Assembly: GCF_030272615.1 (NCBI RefSeq)
Contig: NC_081414.1
Coordinates: 312,309,664 to 312,373,663 of the forward strand
DNA from: Cryptomeria japonica
Lineage: Eukaryota; Streptophyta; Pinopsida; Cupressales; Cupressaceae
Reading direction: 5' to 3'
Length of the DNA stretch: 64,000 bases
In this document: in pieces, positions 24,706 through 36,747 of the stretch
Position numbering within the stretch: the first letter of the stretch is position 1
Layout: each line of letters begins with the position of its first letter
Notes under the pieces: generated by a model
Databases searched by the model: none
What the model was told of the DNA's origin: nothing
What the model saw: only the letters and a program-made list of their open reading frames with translations
Position numbers and translations under genes: made by a program

Positions 24706-25584
24706 CATTAATGATCCCAAATCACCTTATTTAGATGAAACAATGGAAAACAAGACAAAAAATCAAATTTGACCATTGTGAGCATGAGGAAGCTCTCGCA
24801 CTACTCACATTGACAAATATAAAGGAAAGGAATCAAAAGCATCCAGTGATCATTACCGTGGATCAAATCTGACCATTACCATTGAATTTCATTTTGATTG
24901 AGGCAAGGAGTTTTGTAGGGCTAATTCAATATTTTAGAAATCTTATCAAATCATATTTCACAATTGCAATGCTTTATATCTTAGATTTTTGTTGTTTATA
25001 TTCATAATGTTGATTACATAGGCAAATATTCATTTAACTTTATAAAAGGGCAACCACCAAATACACCAAATAGTTTTAGCAAAAATTAACCGTATCAATT
25101 ATAAATCAACATTTATATATATCAAAATGCACAATAATGAACACAATGAACAAATTATGTATGTATCGAACATGCCTAGATTAATATCAACAAAATGCAC
25201 AATAATGAACACAATACACATTTATTGGATCGAATATCAACATTTATATATATCAAAATGCACAATGATTGTGCATGTATATAAAAAAGGCATTTATGCC
25301 AAGTCAATACAAGTTTTACAAAAATGTGGCATATGCCATGTCCAAATCGATATACAATAAAAATGTAGAATATATCTAGATGTATTGGTCATTCAATGAC
25401 CACAACTAACACTATATGATCCTATACTTGTGGTGGGTCATCAAAATCGAGCCTCTTTGATGTAGTACGTAGCACTGTAGATGGTTGCACAATCACAATT
25501 TAAAAGCCAAGTTAGAATCCTTTTGTAGAAAATAGTTCACAATTATCAACATAACTATGTATTTAACTTTAATTTCTTTGTAAT
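24706..25584. other. Noncoding stretch between convergent genes (element A)
   Basis: Aligns with 42520-43380 of element B, including GGTTAATTCAATATTTTAGAAA and repeated TATCAAAATGCACAATAAT words. There is no conserved ORF. It probably contains the 3' ends of both transcripts. Confidence 0.5.
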
Positions 25585-28084
25585 TTAATTGTAGATCACC
25601 TCATCTACTAATCTGGGATCTACTATCTTCTTTCTCTTTTCCTTGTTAGACTTAGGAGTTTTATTAAAATTGAACTTTAAAGGATCCAAGTTATAGCCAA
25701 ACCGCGAAGGGGCCTATTGTAGATTAAATACAATTAATACAAGGTACTAACATATATAGATCAAAAACACTAAAAATCTACAATATATAGAACAAAAGTG
25801 TACCGGAGCCTGAGATGCTTCTCCAGTAGACTTAGGAGGGCTCGCCATTTATGGAGTAGTTGTGGCTATTTCCTGTATGAAAAATGATTAAGATTAAATA
25901 AAATTAATATAATGATAAGTATTGTAGGTTAAATACAATTAATACAAGCTAATAATATATATAGATCAAAAACACTAAAAATCTACAATATATAGAACAA
26001 TAGTGTACCGGATCCTAAGATGCTTCTCCAGTAGACTTAGGAGGGCTCGCCATTGATGAAGTAGCAATGGGTGTTTCTTCTATGAAAAATGATAAGATCA
26101 TAATTTATCGAAAGTTCACATGTACACGTTCATATAATGATCAAATCAAAAAAATAAAGTAGAGATACATACCTCTTCCCTCTCTTGATCCTTTGGCGTA
26201 TTGGGTGCATTCAACAATTCTACAAATCCCAATTGACGAAGTATGTAAAACAGACAAAAAACACTAATCAATCTACAAGTTCCAATTAAGACAATTTCAA
26301 CCTTTACAAATAATTGTGTCAATTAAAAATGTGTTCAATTACCTTTTGACTTTTAGGTGTCCTCAAGGATTTCTTTCGCCCAGGAGGAGTCCTAGACCCG
26401 CATGGGGTACCCTAAAGCAAACAAAATTAACACAAGATATTGGTAGATAATATTAAACATAATTTAACAAATCTAAAATTAAATGAATTGCATATTCAAT
26501 CAAAAGAACACATAAAATAAGGTGTGCAAAGTATAATACCGCATAGCTTTCTAGGTCAAAATCAATTGCCGAGAGCGTGACATTATCAATCTAGGACATT
26601 TGGTTCCCTGACAATGCCTACAAAACACAAAATAAATATGCATTAAAGAGAGTTAGTATATCTTATAAAAAAAATTTACTTCAAAGTACTATTGTATTTT
26701 AACATGTTACAAAATTTATACCTCAGGCATCGAAGTTGCAGCTGCAACAATTGCGAGAGGAATATCAGATGGTGTATTAACACCCACTGTTGCATCCTAA
26801 AATGCATATTGTTTGTATCAATTTAAATTGATCTATAAATAAAAATTCATTTACAATTATAAATTTTAAGTGATTGATAAATAAAATGTTATCAATTCAA
26901 ATCAACACACCTATGTCTGTGTCTGACCACCAAACACCATATCCATCAAATCATCGGTCGGCGCCACATCCTTTGTAGTGCTAGTGCGACATCTACTCCC
27001 ACAAATCCTACACAGATGGGATGTGGAACCATTTTCACTAGTCTCGACATCCATCCTAGAGAATATACCTGAACAAATGAGACACACATGCTGAATGGGC
27101 TGACCAAGGCTAGGTGGCTCAACTAATGGATCATTGTTCGGGCCAAGAGGGTGTGATAACTATGTCCCATGTTGAATGATGACATCAATAAATGTTGTGG
27201 CTTCCTGAAGAGTCTATAGCTCCATCGACTCTTTCAGGGCTACTAGGATCATCACATGCACCACGAGTTTGTGTGCTAGGGGGATGCGACTTTGCGGGTC
27301 TAGTACCCTTTGGGCTCCAGGTCTATCTTGGGCAGAGCCGCCACCTCTACCATGGAACTCTCTCATATCAAAATAGTTTGGTCTCTCATTGAGGATAAAC
27401 TCACAATATAGTTTCCTCAAAAAATATAATGAAACCTCATGATTATTACAAGGTGGTTGGTCAAAGACCATCCACCACCTATCCCAAAAAGCAGTTTTCC
27501 GCGGAAAATGGCTACACCAGTGTATAGGAAACCTCTTTGTATTAAGAGGTAAGGTCTCACCTATTTTAGGATCAACAAAAAGAGAACATATTTGTGCTTT
27601 ACTTATGTTTTTTTTTTTCACATCATTATATGACAACCCATCAGCATAAAAAGCACATCTATCCCTATAGCTTTCCCATTTTGTAATTTGACTGGAAACT
27701 ACATTGGCACTACTAGCCAATGTTTCTAGGGTAGTGGGGAGGGATGCATGATTCTCATACTCGGATATTTTCAGTCTATTCACTAGTCTAGTTATGTTGG
27801 CAGTGTTTTGGGCTAACCAGATTATCAAATCCTCCTATGTAGCTTGTGAACAGTCTACAGGAGGAGCTGGAGGTGTATCCTGAGGGTTTGGTTGTGGGTT
27901 CTCCTGTGGGTTTTGTCCTAAGTTTTCAGGTGTGTCTTGCTGGGGGCAAGATTTTCAGAATCTGATATTCATAACAAAAAATAAAAAAACTAATCAAAAC
28001 CAATGAATTTAAATTCAAATTGCAAATAAAATTCATCAAATGCGTAAAATAAACAAATAAAATGTGTTACTTACCTCCTTCCAT
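25585..28084 (-). pseudogene. Second gene of element A: multi-exon CxxC protein of unknown function
   Basis: Predicted by comparing A with B and by splice sites. Exons on the minus strand: 28084-28075 (ATGGAAGGAG, donor GTAAGT), 27961-26911, 26796-26722, 26617-26540, 26411-26343, 26219-26173, 26079-26009, a duplicate of the last at 25872-25804, and 25713-25585 ending in TAA; all have GT-AG ends. The large exon encodes ITKWESYRDRCAFYADGLSY, RFPIHWCSHFPRKTAFWDRW and MREFHGRGGGSAQDRPGAQR, then HVCLICSGIF ... HLCRICGSRC, a likely zinc site. The last exon is Lys-rich (KSNKEKRKKIVD), possibly nuclear. Stops interrupt the large exon, one (ACA TAG GAG) shared with element B. By analogy with other two-gene transposons it may be a DNA-binding partner of the transposase; this is inference. 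Confidence 0.65.
25714..26090 (-). repeat. Tandem duplication (~205 bp) carrying one exon
   Basis: 25716-25920 and 25921 onward share ATTGTAGATTAAATACAATT, CACTAAAAATCTACAATATA and an exon encoding MASPPKSTGEAS with flanking splice sites. Element B has only one such exon (about 51535-51601). Confidence 0.85.
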
Positions 28085-28210
28085 GGCATTTTTTTGTGAA
28101 TTTGGTGAGCCTGTGTGCATTTTTGCGTCTTACAAGCCCTACTTCACTCTTGCAGCCGCGGGTTAAAATGACCCAATCGGCCACAGTGAATTTTTTTTTA
28201 TTAACAGAGA

Positions 28211-28380
28211 AGCACGTACGCGGCTTAGAAACTGAAACCGCATACGAGGTTTTAGTTCTAAACTGCGTATACGATTAGTATACTATAAACTCTGTAAGTG
28301 GTTTAGCTTCATTTAGGCTCGGCAAAACAAGCTTAAACGTGTACGGGGTTTTTTAAATTTCAAATACCCCATACGCATTA
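28211..28380 (-). promoter_or_regulatory. CGTACG-box cluster at the right end of element A
   Basis: Boxes on the plus strand: GCACGTACGCGGCTTAG, CGCATACGAGGTTTTAG, TGCGTATACGATTAG, GTGTACGGGGTTTT and inverted ACCCCATACGCATTAG. They lie 70-235 bp inside the right TIR and 125-300 bp upstream of the minus-strand gene start (28084). Element B keeps the arrangement at 60379-60555. Confidence 0.55.
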
Positions 28381-28401
28381 GTTATTTTTACAAGTTTTTT
28401 G

Positions 28402-28446
28402 GGGGGTGTGTCCACTTTTTTGCACACCATCTTGGTGCACACACCC
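28402..28446 (-). repeat. Right TIR of element A
   Basis: GTGTGTCCACTTTTTTGCAC followed by ACCATCTTGGTGCACACACCC, the inverse of the left TIR at 11738 and of the element B ends. Confidence 0.85.
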
Positions 28447-28624
28447 AGCATAACACACAAATCAACATAAATGCTACACCCCATTGTGATGCTACTATTT
28501 ACTTTTACTTGTTTTAGTTAAAATGTTTTATCGTATGAATATGTTTTGAATATAAATGTATTTCGATTGGGAATCAATTGAATGATTATGCAATCAATAT
28601 GATATTTTGATATGAAATATATGA

Positions 28625-28661
<37 letters not shown>

Positions 28662-29222
28662 TTTAATAATAGTTGATATCTATTGTGATGTGCTAAGTTG
28701 GATATAGGAAATGAACAAGCCTCCAGACAAGAGAAAGAGTATCACTCAGGAGAGGAATTTGGTTCAGTAATCTTAATATATGTGCCTTATTGAGCTATCA
28801 CACACTCACAACCTAGTTGGTCAAGATGAGTTAAATTAGTTAGGTAGTGGTAAGTTGCCTTGTGTCAAATTGGTGATGATTAGTGAAGTGTCGTAATGTC
28901 TTGGTTTGTATATCCTTGTTTGGAATGTTGGATTAAATCTCTATGATAGGTTTTAACCTTTGTGCTTTCATATCTATCTATCTATTAATCAATGAATATA
29001 TGTATGTATGCATGTATGTATAAATAATTATGAGTACTATTTGATTATCGAATAATAGATTATTATGTCTATTAGGTGTGTGTGTGTGCATATATATTAA
29101 GTTAATACTTTATGTATTCGATATATATTTATGTATGTATGTATGTATGTATGTATGTATGTATGTATGTATTCGATATATGTATGTATGTATGTATGTA
29201 TCATACATACATACATACATAC

Positions 29223-29278
<56 letters not shown>

Positions 29279-29571
29279 ATGTATATGTATATATACATAT
29301 ATACATATGCATATACATATACATGTATATGTATGTATATGTATATGTGTGTGTAAACATGCGCACGTGTGTGCGCGCACAGACACACACACATATATAT
29401 ATTAAGTTTAATACTTTATGTATTCAATATATATGAGTTAAATTAGTCGAGTAATGGTAAGTTTCCTTGTGTCAAATTGGTGATGATTAGTGAAGTGTCG
29501 TAATGTCTTGATTTGTATATCCTTGTTTGGAATGTTGGATTAAATCTCTATGATAGGTTTTAACCTTTGTG

Positions 29572-29624
<53 letters not shown>

Positions 29625-29939
29625 AGATTATCAAGCTTAATACTTTATGTATAGAGAAGCACTACTATATAGTAAGCGCGGAGCATTATAGTATTACATG
29701 TGTTTAAAACCGCCACCCTCTCTATAATCAAGCATGTGGGAGTTATTTCCAAAAGGAGTTTGGTCTTTGACTTTGTCGACCCCATATTATAATGGGAGTA
29801 AAGTGTTAGTGTTGTCCATGGGGAAACACATAAGTATTATATGCCAAGTGTTTAATCAACCCCCCCTATTTCAAGGGATGCATAGTGTTAAGGGTGATCG
29901 CTTGACCCATTCTAATGGGAAGAAAATTAAGTATTTAAG
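28447..29939. repeat. Spacer between elements A and B: duplicated block and microsatellites
   Basis: A 145-bp block (28828-28972) recurs at 29435-29580 with few changes; its core is AAATTGGTGATGATTAGTGA. A shorter block (ACTTTATGTATTCGATATAT) occurs at 29098, 29404 and partly near 29633. The pieces are separated by (TA)n at 28629-28655 and 29575-29622 and by (ATGT)n/(GTATAT)n at 29120-29370. ORFs of 60-100 codons in the microsatellite are not genes. Confidence 0.8.
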
Positions 29940-29988
29940 GGGTAGGTGCACAAAGATGGTGTTCAAAAAGGGGTATAAGTGGACACTT
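29940..29988 (+). repeat. Left TIR of element B
   Basis: GGGTAGGTGCACAAAGATGG then TGTTCAAAAAGGGG and TATAAGTGGACAC. Like the left TIR of A it has the extra GGGGT(GT)ATAA block that both right TIRs lack. Confidence 0.8.
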
Positions 29989-30780
29989 TTTTTTTTTTTG
30001 AAATTAGGTAAACCTGAACTTGGAGGAGAAATTTGAGAGCCATCCACTCAAGATATGAAGATACTCAAAGAACAAAGATTGTAGTACTCTGAATCTAGTT
30101 TCCAAACTACTATATTTTTTCAAAATTGGACAAGATTAAGGGGGTCAAATCCTTCGTGCAAGAAAAATAGACCCTGATTTTTTCTGTAAAACATAACATA
30201 GTGTCTGACGTGCGCATCAAAAAAGTCATAGTTAGATTTAGTATTTTGACAAATCCTTTGGAAAAAATATAGTTAAGAGTTAGCACTAGAAGTTGTGTAT
30301 TTTTTTTAAATGATTTTTCCAATCAAGCACATCCTAAAAATCAGGTGCCTGTTCGTGCGTGAAACATAACTTGCACCAAAACAATCAAAAATACAAAATT
30401 TATTTTTTTAAAATTGTAAAAAAATCAAGTGCACTACAATAATATATAAAGTTTTTTAAATTTGGATAAGTAGATCAAAAGTTATTAAAAAAATGGTACA
30501 TGTATGTCTCTGAGAACTATGGAGACACTGGTGAAAGAAATTCAATAACAATATGTTATTGTTGTTCAAATTTTTTAAAAATTATATGGTTAGAAAGCTC
30601 AGAAGATGAGTGAAAATATGGTGGCAATTTTAGAAATACCCAGTTGATAAAGTGTAAACCTGATGATGACAAAGTCGAGAAACCAAGTTGATAAAACAAA
30701 ACACATCAAAAAGGAGGGAAATGGAGGGAAATCAAGCTTCCAACCCACAACTTTGTCATCCAAGCCTATTCACAAGCCTA
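29989..30780. other. Left arm of element B, noncoding
   Basis: Homologous to 11786-12600 of element A. It contains no conserved ORF. Confidence 0.6.
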
Positions 30781-30789
30781 AATAGTCAA

Positions 30790-30925
30790 AAGCACGTACG
30801 GGATTTCTTTTGTATAAAGACCATGTACGAGGTTTTTTTTTTTATGAAACCGCCTAAGGGGTGTTTTTTCAATAAGAAGCATGCACGCTGTTTTAAAGAC
30901 AAAACAACGCATACGTGGTTTTTCC
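30790..30925 (+). promoter_or_regulatory. CGTACG-box cluster, left (element B)
   Basis: Contains GCACGTACGGGATTTC, CCATGTACGAGGTTTT, CCGCCTAAGGGGTG, GCATGCACGCTGTTTT and GCATACGTGGTTTTT. The position matches 12615-12711 of element A; the sequences have drifted but the core is clear. Confidence 0.5.
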
Positions 30926-30949
30926 TATGATACTCCATCATAAAAATAT

Positions 30950-31242
30950 TAATGTGTGTGTTTAAAATGTGTGTGTGCATACATATATGTATATGTATAA
31001 TATGTAGATATTGTATGTATATATAATGTGTGTGTATCTAATATGTTTGTGTATGTATATAATATGTGTATGACGTATGTATACATATATGTATGTTTAT
31101 AATATATACATGTACAACATATATAATATGTATGTATGTGTATTGTCTTTTGATAAATCATGTGTATTATATGTATATGTGTATGTACATGTACATCTAT
31201 ATTGATATATATTGTCTTTTGATATCGTATTATACATCGTAT

Positions 31243-31278
<36 letters not shown>

Positions 31279-31568
31279 GGACCCCACATAACACCTAATG
31301 ACATCATGTAAGGTCCCTTAGCACACATATGACCCCTTAAGACCATATGATGTCCTAAGGGGTCATATGATGTTCTAACACATGTGCGGACCCGTTATGA
31401 CCCTACATGACCCCCAATGATACCATATGACCTCTTCAGACCATGTATGATATCTCTAGGGGTCAAATGGTGTCTTAAGGGGTCATATGGTGTTTTAACA
31501 TATGTGTGGCTCAATTAGGACCCCATGTGACTCCTAACAACATCATGTGACATCTCTTCCTCTCCCCA

Positions 31569-31637
<69 letters not shown>

Positions 31638-31770
31638 TAGGACCCCACATAACACCACATGACCCTTTAGGAGCATATCATGTCGTAAGGGGTCATATGG
31701 TGTCCTGAGGTGGCAAGATGAACCATTATTAAAATATAAAAAGAAATACCAATACTGCTTACAAAATTCA
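30950..31770. repeat. TATG and CT microsatellites with CTTAGGACCCC blocks (element B)
   Basis: ATGTATATAATATGTGTG-type sequence is followed by (CT)n at 31246-31276, a CTTAGGACCCCACATAACAC block, (TC)n at 31571-31634 and another such block. It is the counterpart of 12720-13700 in element A. Confidence 0.8.
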
Positions 31771-32785
31771 ACACCTAAGGGGTCATATGGTGTCCTAAGC
31801 AGTCATAGGACACCATATGAACCCTGGACCCATAACGACACCATATGGTGTTGTAAGGGGTCATATGGTGTCTTAAGGGGTCGTACGACACAATATGACC
31901 CCTAAGGACACATTACATGACCCATAATGACACCTAAGGGGTCATAGGACACTGTATGACCCCTTAGGACACGATATGACCTCTAATGACATCTAAGGGG
32001 TCATATTGTGTCATATGATCCTTTAGAATACAATATGACCCATGACGACACCTAAGGGGTCATATGGTGTCTTAAGGGGTCATAGGACACTGCATGACCC
32101 CTTAGGACACGATATGACCTCTAACGACACCTAAGGGGTCATATGGTATCCTAAGGGGTCATACGACGCAATATGACCCCTTAGAATACAATATGACCCA
32201 TAACAACACCTAAGGGGTCATATGGTGTCCTAAGGGGTGACATGACACTGTATGACCCCTTAGGACATGATATGACCTCTAACGACACCTAAGGGGTCAT
32301 ACGACACAATATGACCCCTTAGAATACAATGTGACCCATAACAACACCTAAGGGGTCATATGGTGTCCTAAGGGGTCGCAGGATACCACATGACCCCTTA
32401 GGATAGGATATGGCCTCTAAAGACACCTAAGGACTCATATGGTATTGTAAGGAGTCATACGATACAATATGACCCCTTAGAATACAATATGACCCATAAC
32501 GACACCTAAGGGATCATATGGTGTCCTAAGGGGTCACAGGATACCACATTACCCCTTAGGACATGATATGACCTCTAACAACACCTAAGGGGTCATATGG
32601 TATCCTAAGGGGTCATACGACACAATATAACCCATAATGACACCTAAGGGGTCATATGGTGTCCTAAGGGATCATAGAAAACCACATGACCCCTAAGGAC
32701 AACATATGTCCCATAATGACACCTTATGGTGTCGTAAGGGATCATATGGTGTCCTAAGGGGTCATAAGACACAATATGACCAACA
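31771..32785. repeat. 79-bp tandem array with alternating unit types and internal palindromes
   Basis: Units begin CACCTAAGGGGTCATATGGT and are about 79 bp (some are 59 bp, lacking one 20-bp module). Two types alternate. One ends GACACGATATGACCTCTAACGA-like, the other GAATACAATATGACCCATAACGA-like, so the higher-order period is about 158 bp. Each unit holds TAAGGGGTCAT and its inverse ATGACCCCTTA. Element A has more degenerate relatives at 13600-15060. Confidence 0.85.
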
Positions 32786-33070
32786 TGCTCTCCCTTTATC
32801 TCCCTTTATCTCCCATCCCCCCCCCTCTCTCTCCCTTTCCCATCCTCTCTCCATCCCCCCTCTATCTCCTTTTCCCATCCTCTCTCATTCCCCCCTCTCC
32901 TCCTCTCCCCCTCCCTCCCTTTTCCATCCTTTCTCCCCCTCTCTATCTCTCCCCTTCTCTCCCTCTCTCCCCCTCTCCCGCTCTCTCTCTCTCCCCCTCT
33001 CCCCCTCTCCCTATCGCTCCCTCCCCCTCCCTCTCCCTCCCTCCCTCTCCTTCCCTCCCTCCACATTTTC
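32786..33070. repeat. Pyrimidine (C/T)-rich low-complexity tract
   Basis: Almost pure C and T on the plus strand. The Pro/Ser/Leu ORFs on the plus strand and the Gly/Arg/Glu ORF on the minus strand are composition artefacts. Confidence 0.85.
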
Positions 33071-33081
33071 TTTTCTACATG

Positions 33082-33180
33082 AAGCGTGTATGGGGTGCTA
33101 GGAATATTAACGTTGGCCTATTGAAATTTTTTAGACCTAAGAGCGCATACGGAGTTACTAAAAATACCGTGTATGCAGTT
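33082..33180 (+). promoter_or_regulatory. CGTACG-box cluster upstream of the transposase-like gene (element B)
   Basis: AGCGTGTATGGGGTGCTA, GCGCATACGGAGTTACTA and CGTGTATGCAGTTCTGG. It is the counterpart of 15272-15395 in element A. Confidence 0.45.
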
Positions 33181-33336
33181 CTGGGACATACTTTTAGTTT
33201 CCCAACAACCTCAAAAGAAGTTTGAGGTTGTTGAAGGCCCCACTGCAACTGTTATTGCACTTTTGTGATTGTTTTATACATTGAAGTAAGTGGATTTTTT
33301 ATTTTGCATGATTTCAAATGATTGAATTGTTGTTCT

Positions 33337-35930
33337 TGTCATGAGTATGAAGTAAGGTACCTAAAACTGCAACAAAAACACTTAATAGATCATTACAAGC
33401 ATGGCTAGAAATTTGAAATCAAATAAAAGATGAAACATGACAAAGTGACCTATCACCTCCTAAGAGATGCGAGTGTGGATTTTCTCTCAGATCTAGATGA
33501 GAAAACCCAGTGACTTGACTACACCAAGACATAGGATTTAAAATGATATGATGTGCAAGCTAGATGAATGCATGATTAAGCTAGCTTGATCCAAGAAGCT
33601 AATTATGCTAATGATATCCATGATTATGCTAAATGATAGATGTAATTAAGCTAGATGAGAGATTGATTAGGCTATATGATTAAGCAATTATACTAGAAGA
33701 TGATCAAATTAAGCTAGATCTAAGATGCAATAAATGATAACAATGCTAAACTATAATGATAGAAATGATATGCCTATAATAACAATGCTTGAGATGGGAT
33801 CCTTTGTGCTCCAAGATGGGGGATATTTATAGGATTTCCAAGGCTAGGGGTGAGGTGGCAGGAATCAATGGTTAATATTGAATATAAAGATATCAAGGGT
33901 CAAATTGGAGGAGGTTGGAGAAGAGGTTGGAGGGAGGGACACTTGTCATCTTTGTGGTGACAAGTGTCAAGGAATCTTGCTCATGAGAGGGAAGTGTCCA
34001 AGGGAAGAGATATGTGACAAAAGTGCCATGTGTCTCAAGGGATAATATCCAACCCATAGGAGGTTAGGATGTGCAAGAGGATAGGGTTAGCTAAACCCAG
34101 GAATAGGTGGAATGGGTTAGGTTAGGGGGGGGGGTTAGGTTAGGTGGTTAGAAGTTAGGAGGCATGTGGGAAATTTGAATTTAAAAATTCAAATAATAAG
34201 AAAAGGCTAATTAACTTTCAACAAATCATAAATTGATTTGTTTTAATTAATTATAGGATTAGAAGAAATGAATTTAATGGGGGGAGGATTAATTAATTTA
34301 GATTAATTAATCAAAGGGGACTATTGAAATGAACTTATTAAATAAATCCTTAGATTTCTTAATAAGCAAATGAATGGGGAAATTCAATCAAATTGCTAGT
34401 GATTTCAATTAAATTGGGAAGGGGTATTAATTAAATAATTGCTTATTTAATTAATTATCTTTAGACCATTTTTAGGTGTATACATTTTTCCCCTCTTTGA
34501 AGCGAGGTGTGATGACACGTTGATTCAAAGAATTCTCAATTTGATGGTGTTGATGTGATATTGGTTTGATGCAATGCCCCAACCATTGATTGCTAAATTG
34601 TGATACGATGATGCCCCCTTTGGAGATCAATTGAGATAATTGACCTTTGAAGTGTTTGGATCATTGCGAAATTGATTTCTCGATTAAAAATGATTTGATT
34701 TCTGCAACGTTGATTGATGAAAGTGTGAGTTCTTCGATCAATATGTGGTTCTTGATGTGATGATTGATAGAGTTTTATTGAATTGATAAGATGGACTAGA
34801 TTGATGAGATTGAGATCAAGTCAAGTTTTAGGAATGACACCTCCTGTATAAGACAAAGATGATCAAAGCTTCTGGTTTTAGGAATGATATATCCTGTATA
34901 AGACTTGATCAAAACATCTAGTTCTAGGAAAGAGACATCTTGTATAAGACATGATGGAATGGATCAGATGAGATGAATTGGTATAATTGATAAGATTGAT
35001 TGGATAAAGAACTGACATTTTGTTGATATCTTGTTTCACGAAGATTTAGATGTGCTTATGGTGGCACATTCGAGGGAGTAGCTAAGATTCACATTGGGTC
35101 AACAACATCTGGAGAGAGATGCGTCATCATTCTAATTGTGTACACACCTATGATGATACATTGACGATTCCTGCAATAGATTTGGCCTTGGATAAGATGA
35201 GCTTTTGTGATCCTATGCAAGAATAAAATGAAAGCTACTTGAAATGCATATGTAAATGAAATGCAAAGCTACGATCGAACCAGTCACTAGGTTATTGCTT
35301 TGTGTCATCATTGCGATTTTTAAAATGTGGGAAGTGAGTGCAAACATCGATGGGATAATTGAACCATGATGACCTAAGCACTACTTTCCTGGAGTTTGAT
35401 ATTGCAAGTTAGCACAAGCATCGAGGTATAATTGAACCAAGATGACCTGAGTGTTGCTTGCATAAAACAGGCAGTATTAACCATTTCTATATGCAAATCA
35501 GAAATGTCTTCGATGATACTCCAATGATCATGTCCTGAGATAAATTTGCACATATTAATGATTAATTTATAGACAACAAACAAGAAAAATATCATGTTCC
35601 TTCCTTTTTCCTCTAGTCAAATACATCCTGGAGTCACTTTGAAATCATGATATTGAAAATAGAGATAGATAAGTTGAAACATTATTGTCAAAGTCTTGAA
35701 ATCATTAGTCAAAAGATATCATCAATTGAAAAGTGTGTGATGTGCTTAGACTAACATGTGATAGTTTGATGGTGGATGATTGTTCTTGTGTTCAACGTTG
35801 GACGTGTCTTTGCTTTTGCTTGACAAGAGTTGTCTAACTATTGTTCTACCTATTTGATGAAGCTCGAAATGATGGAAAATTTTGCCCCCAGCTAGGTGCA
35901 AGATTTTTCCCCAAGCCTAGAAACCAATGT
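33337..35930 (-). repeat. Probable 3' LTR of the gypsy fragment
   Basis: The plus-strand left edge TGTCATGAGTATGAAG gives a minus-strand end ...TCATGACA. The inner limit is not certain; a minus-strand purine-rich stretch with GGCTTGGGGAAAAA near 35910-35925 is a candidate PPT. The body is AT-rich with a long minus-strand C-poor section and no gene. Confidence 0.5.
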
Positions 35931-36740
35931 ATTATGATATACCCAATGATCCAAACCATGGTGAGAAATCACCTGTGAAGCCTGCATATATACAAAGGCT
36001 TATCATGGATATGAACAATTCTAATGGAAATGAATGCAAGCAGAAGGATGCATGAACTGACAGATGGAAGAGTTAGCTAATAGATAGCGCCTATTGCCAG
36101 GTTTTCACCATCTGTTATTATTGCACTTTTTCTCATATTTTATTTTTTTTCTCTGTTTTTGCTTTTTTTGTATTTTCTGATTTTCCACTGTTTTTTATTT
36201 TATGTCTTTTCACTGTTTTTGGATTTTTCTGCTTTTTCACTATTTTTTATTTTTCTGCTTTTTGGGATTTTTCTACTTTTTCAGACATAATTTTTTTCAG
36301 ATGCATGATATTGATGGGTTCCTCGAGTTGATCCTCGTCTGGTGTTGATAGCCAATAGGCTCCTGACCCAAATACTATTGTGACCACAAACGAAGCCAAC
36401 TAGTTTGGTTCAAACTTCCCTTCCTTTTCTTGATCTGCCTGGTTGCGTGGATTTTCCTTTAGTACTAGTTCTCCAACTTGAAAGACTCATGGTTTAACCT
36501 TATGATTATAACTTTGGCATATTATTTGCTAATACACCTTTAAATGATCAAAGGTATTGTGTCTTCATTCATGGATCAATTCTAACTCTTCTAGTCTAGA
36601 TACTCGTTGTTCTTCATCTAGGATAAGGCCTTTTAATGATACTCATAGAGAAGGTATCTCTACTTCTATTGGCAGTATTACTTCTAATTCATAGACAAGA
36701 GAGAAAGGTGTGGCCCTTGTTGGTGTGCGGATACTGGTAC
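35931..36740 (-). other. Internal gypsy sequence between integrase and LTR
   Basis: A noncoding T-rich stretch (repeats of CTGTTTTT and CTTTTT near 36130-36290), then degraded sequence that may be the integrase C-terminus (36300-36740). No clean ORF is seen. Confidence 0.4.
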
Positions 36741-36747
36741 GGTAGGC

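Noticed and set aside
29078-29436. Overlapping ORFs of about 60-100 codons on both strands
   Set aside because: All are Tyr/Met/Cys/Val/Ile readings of a GTAT/TATG microsatellite.
32706-33225. Pro/Ser-rich ORFs that look extensin-like
   Set aside because: The sequence is a CT-rich low-complexity tract; no signal peptide and no typical Ser-Pro4 pattern.
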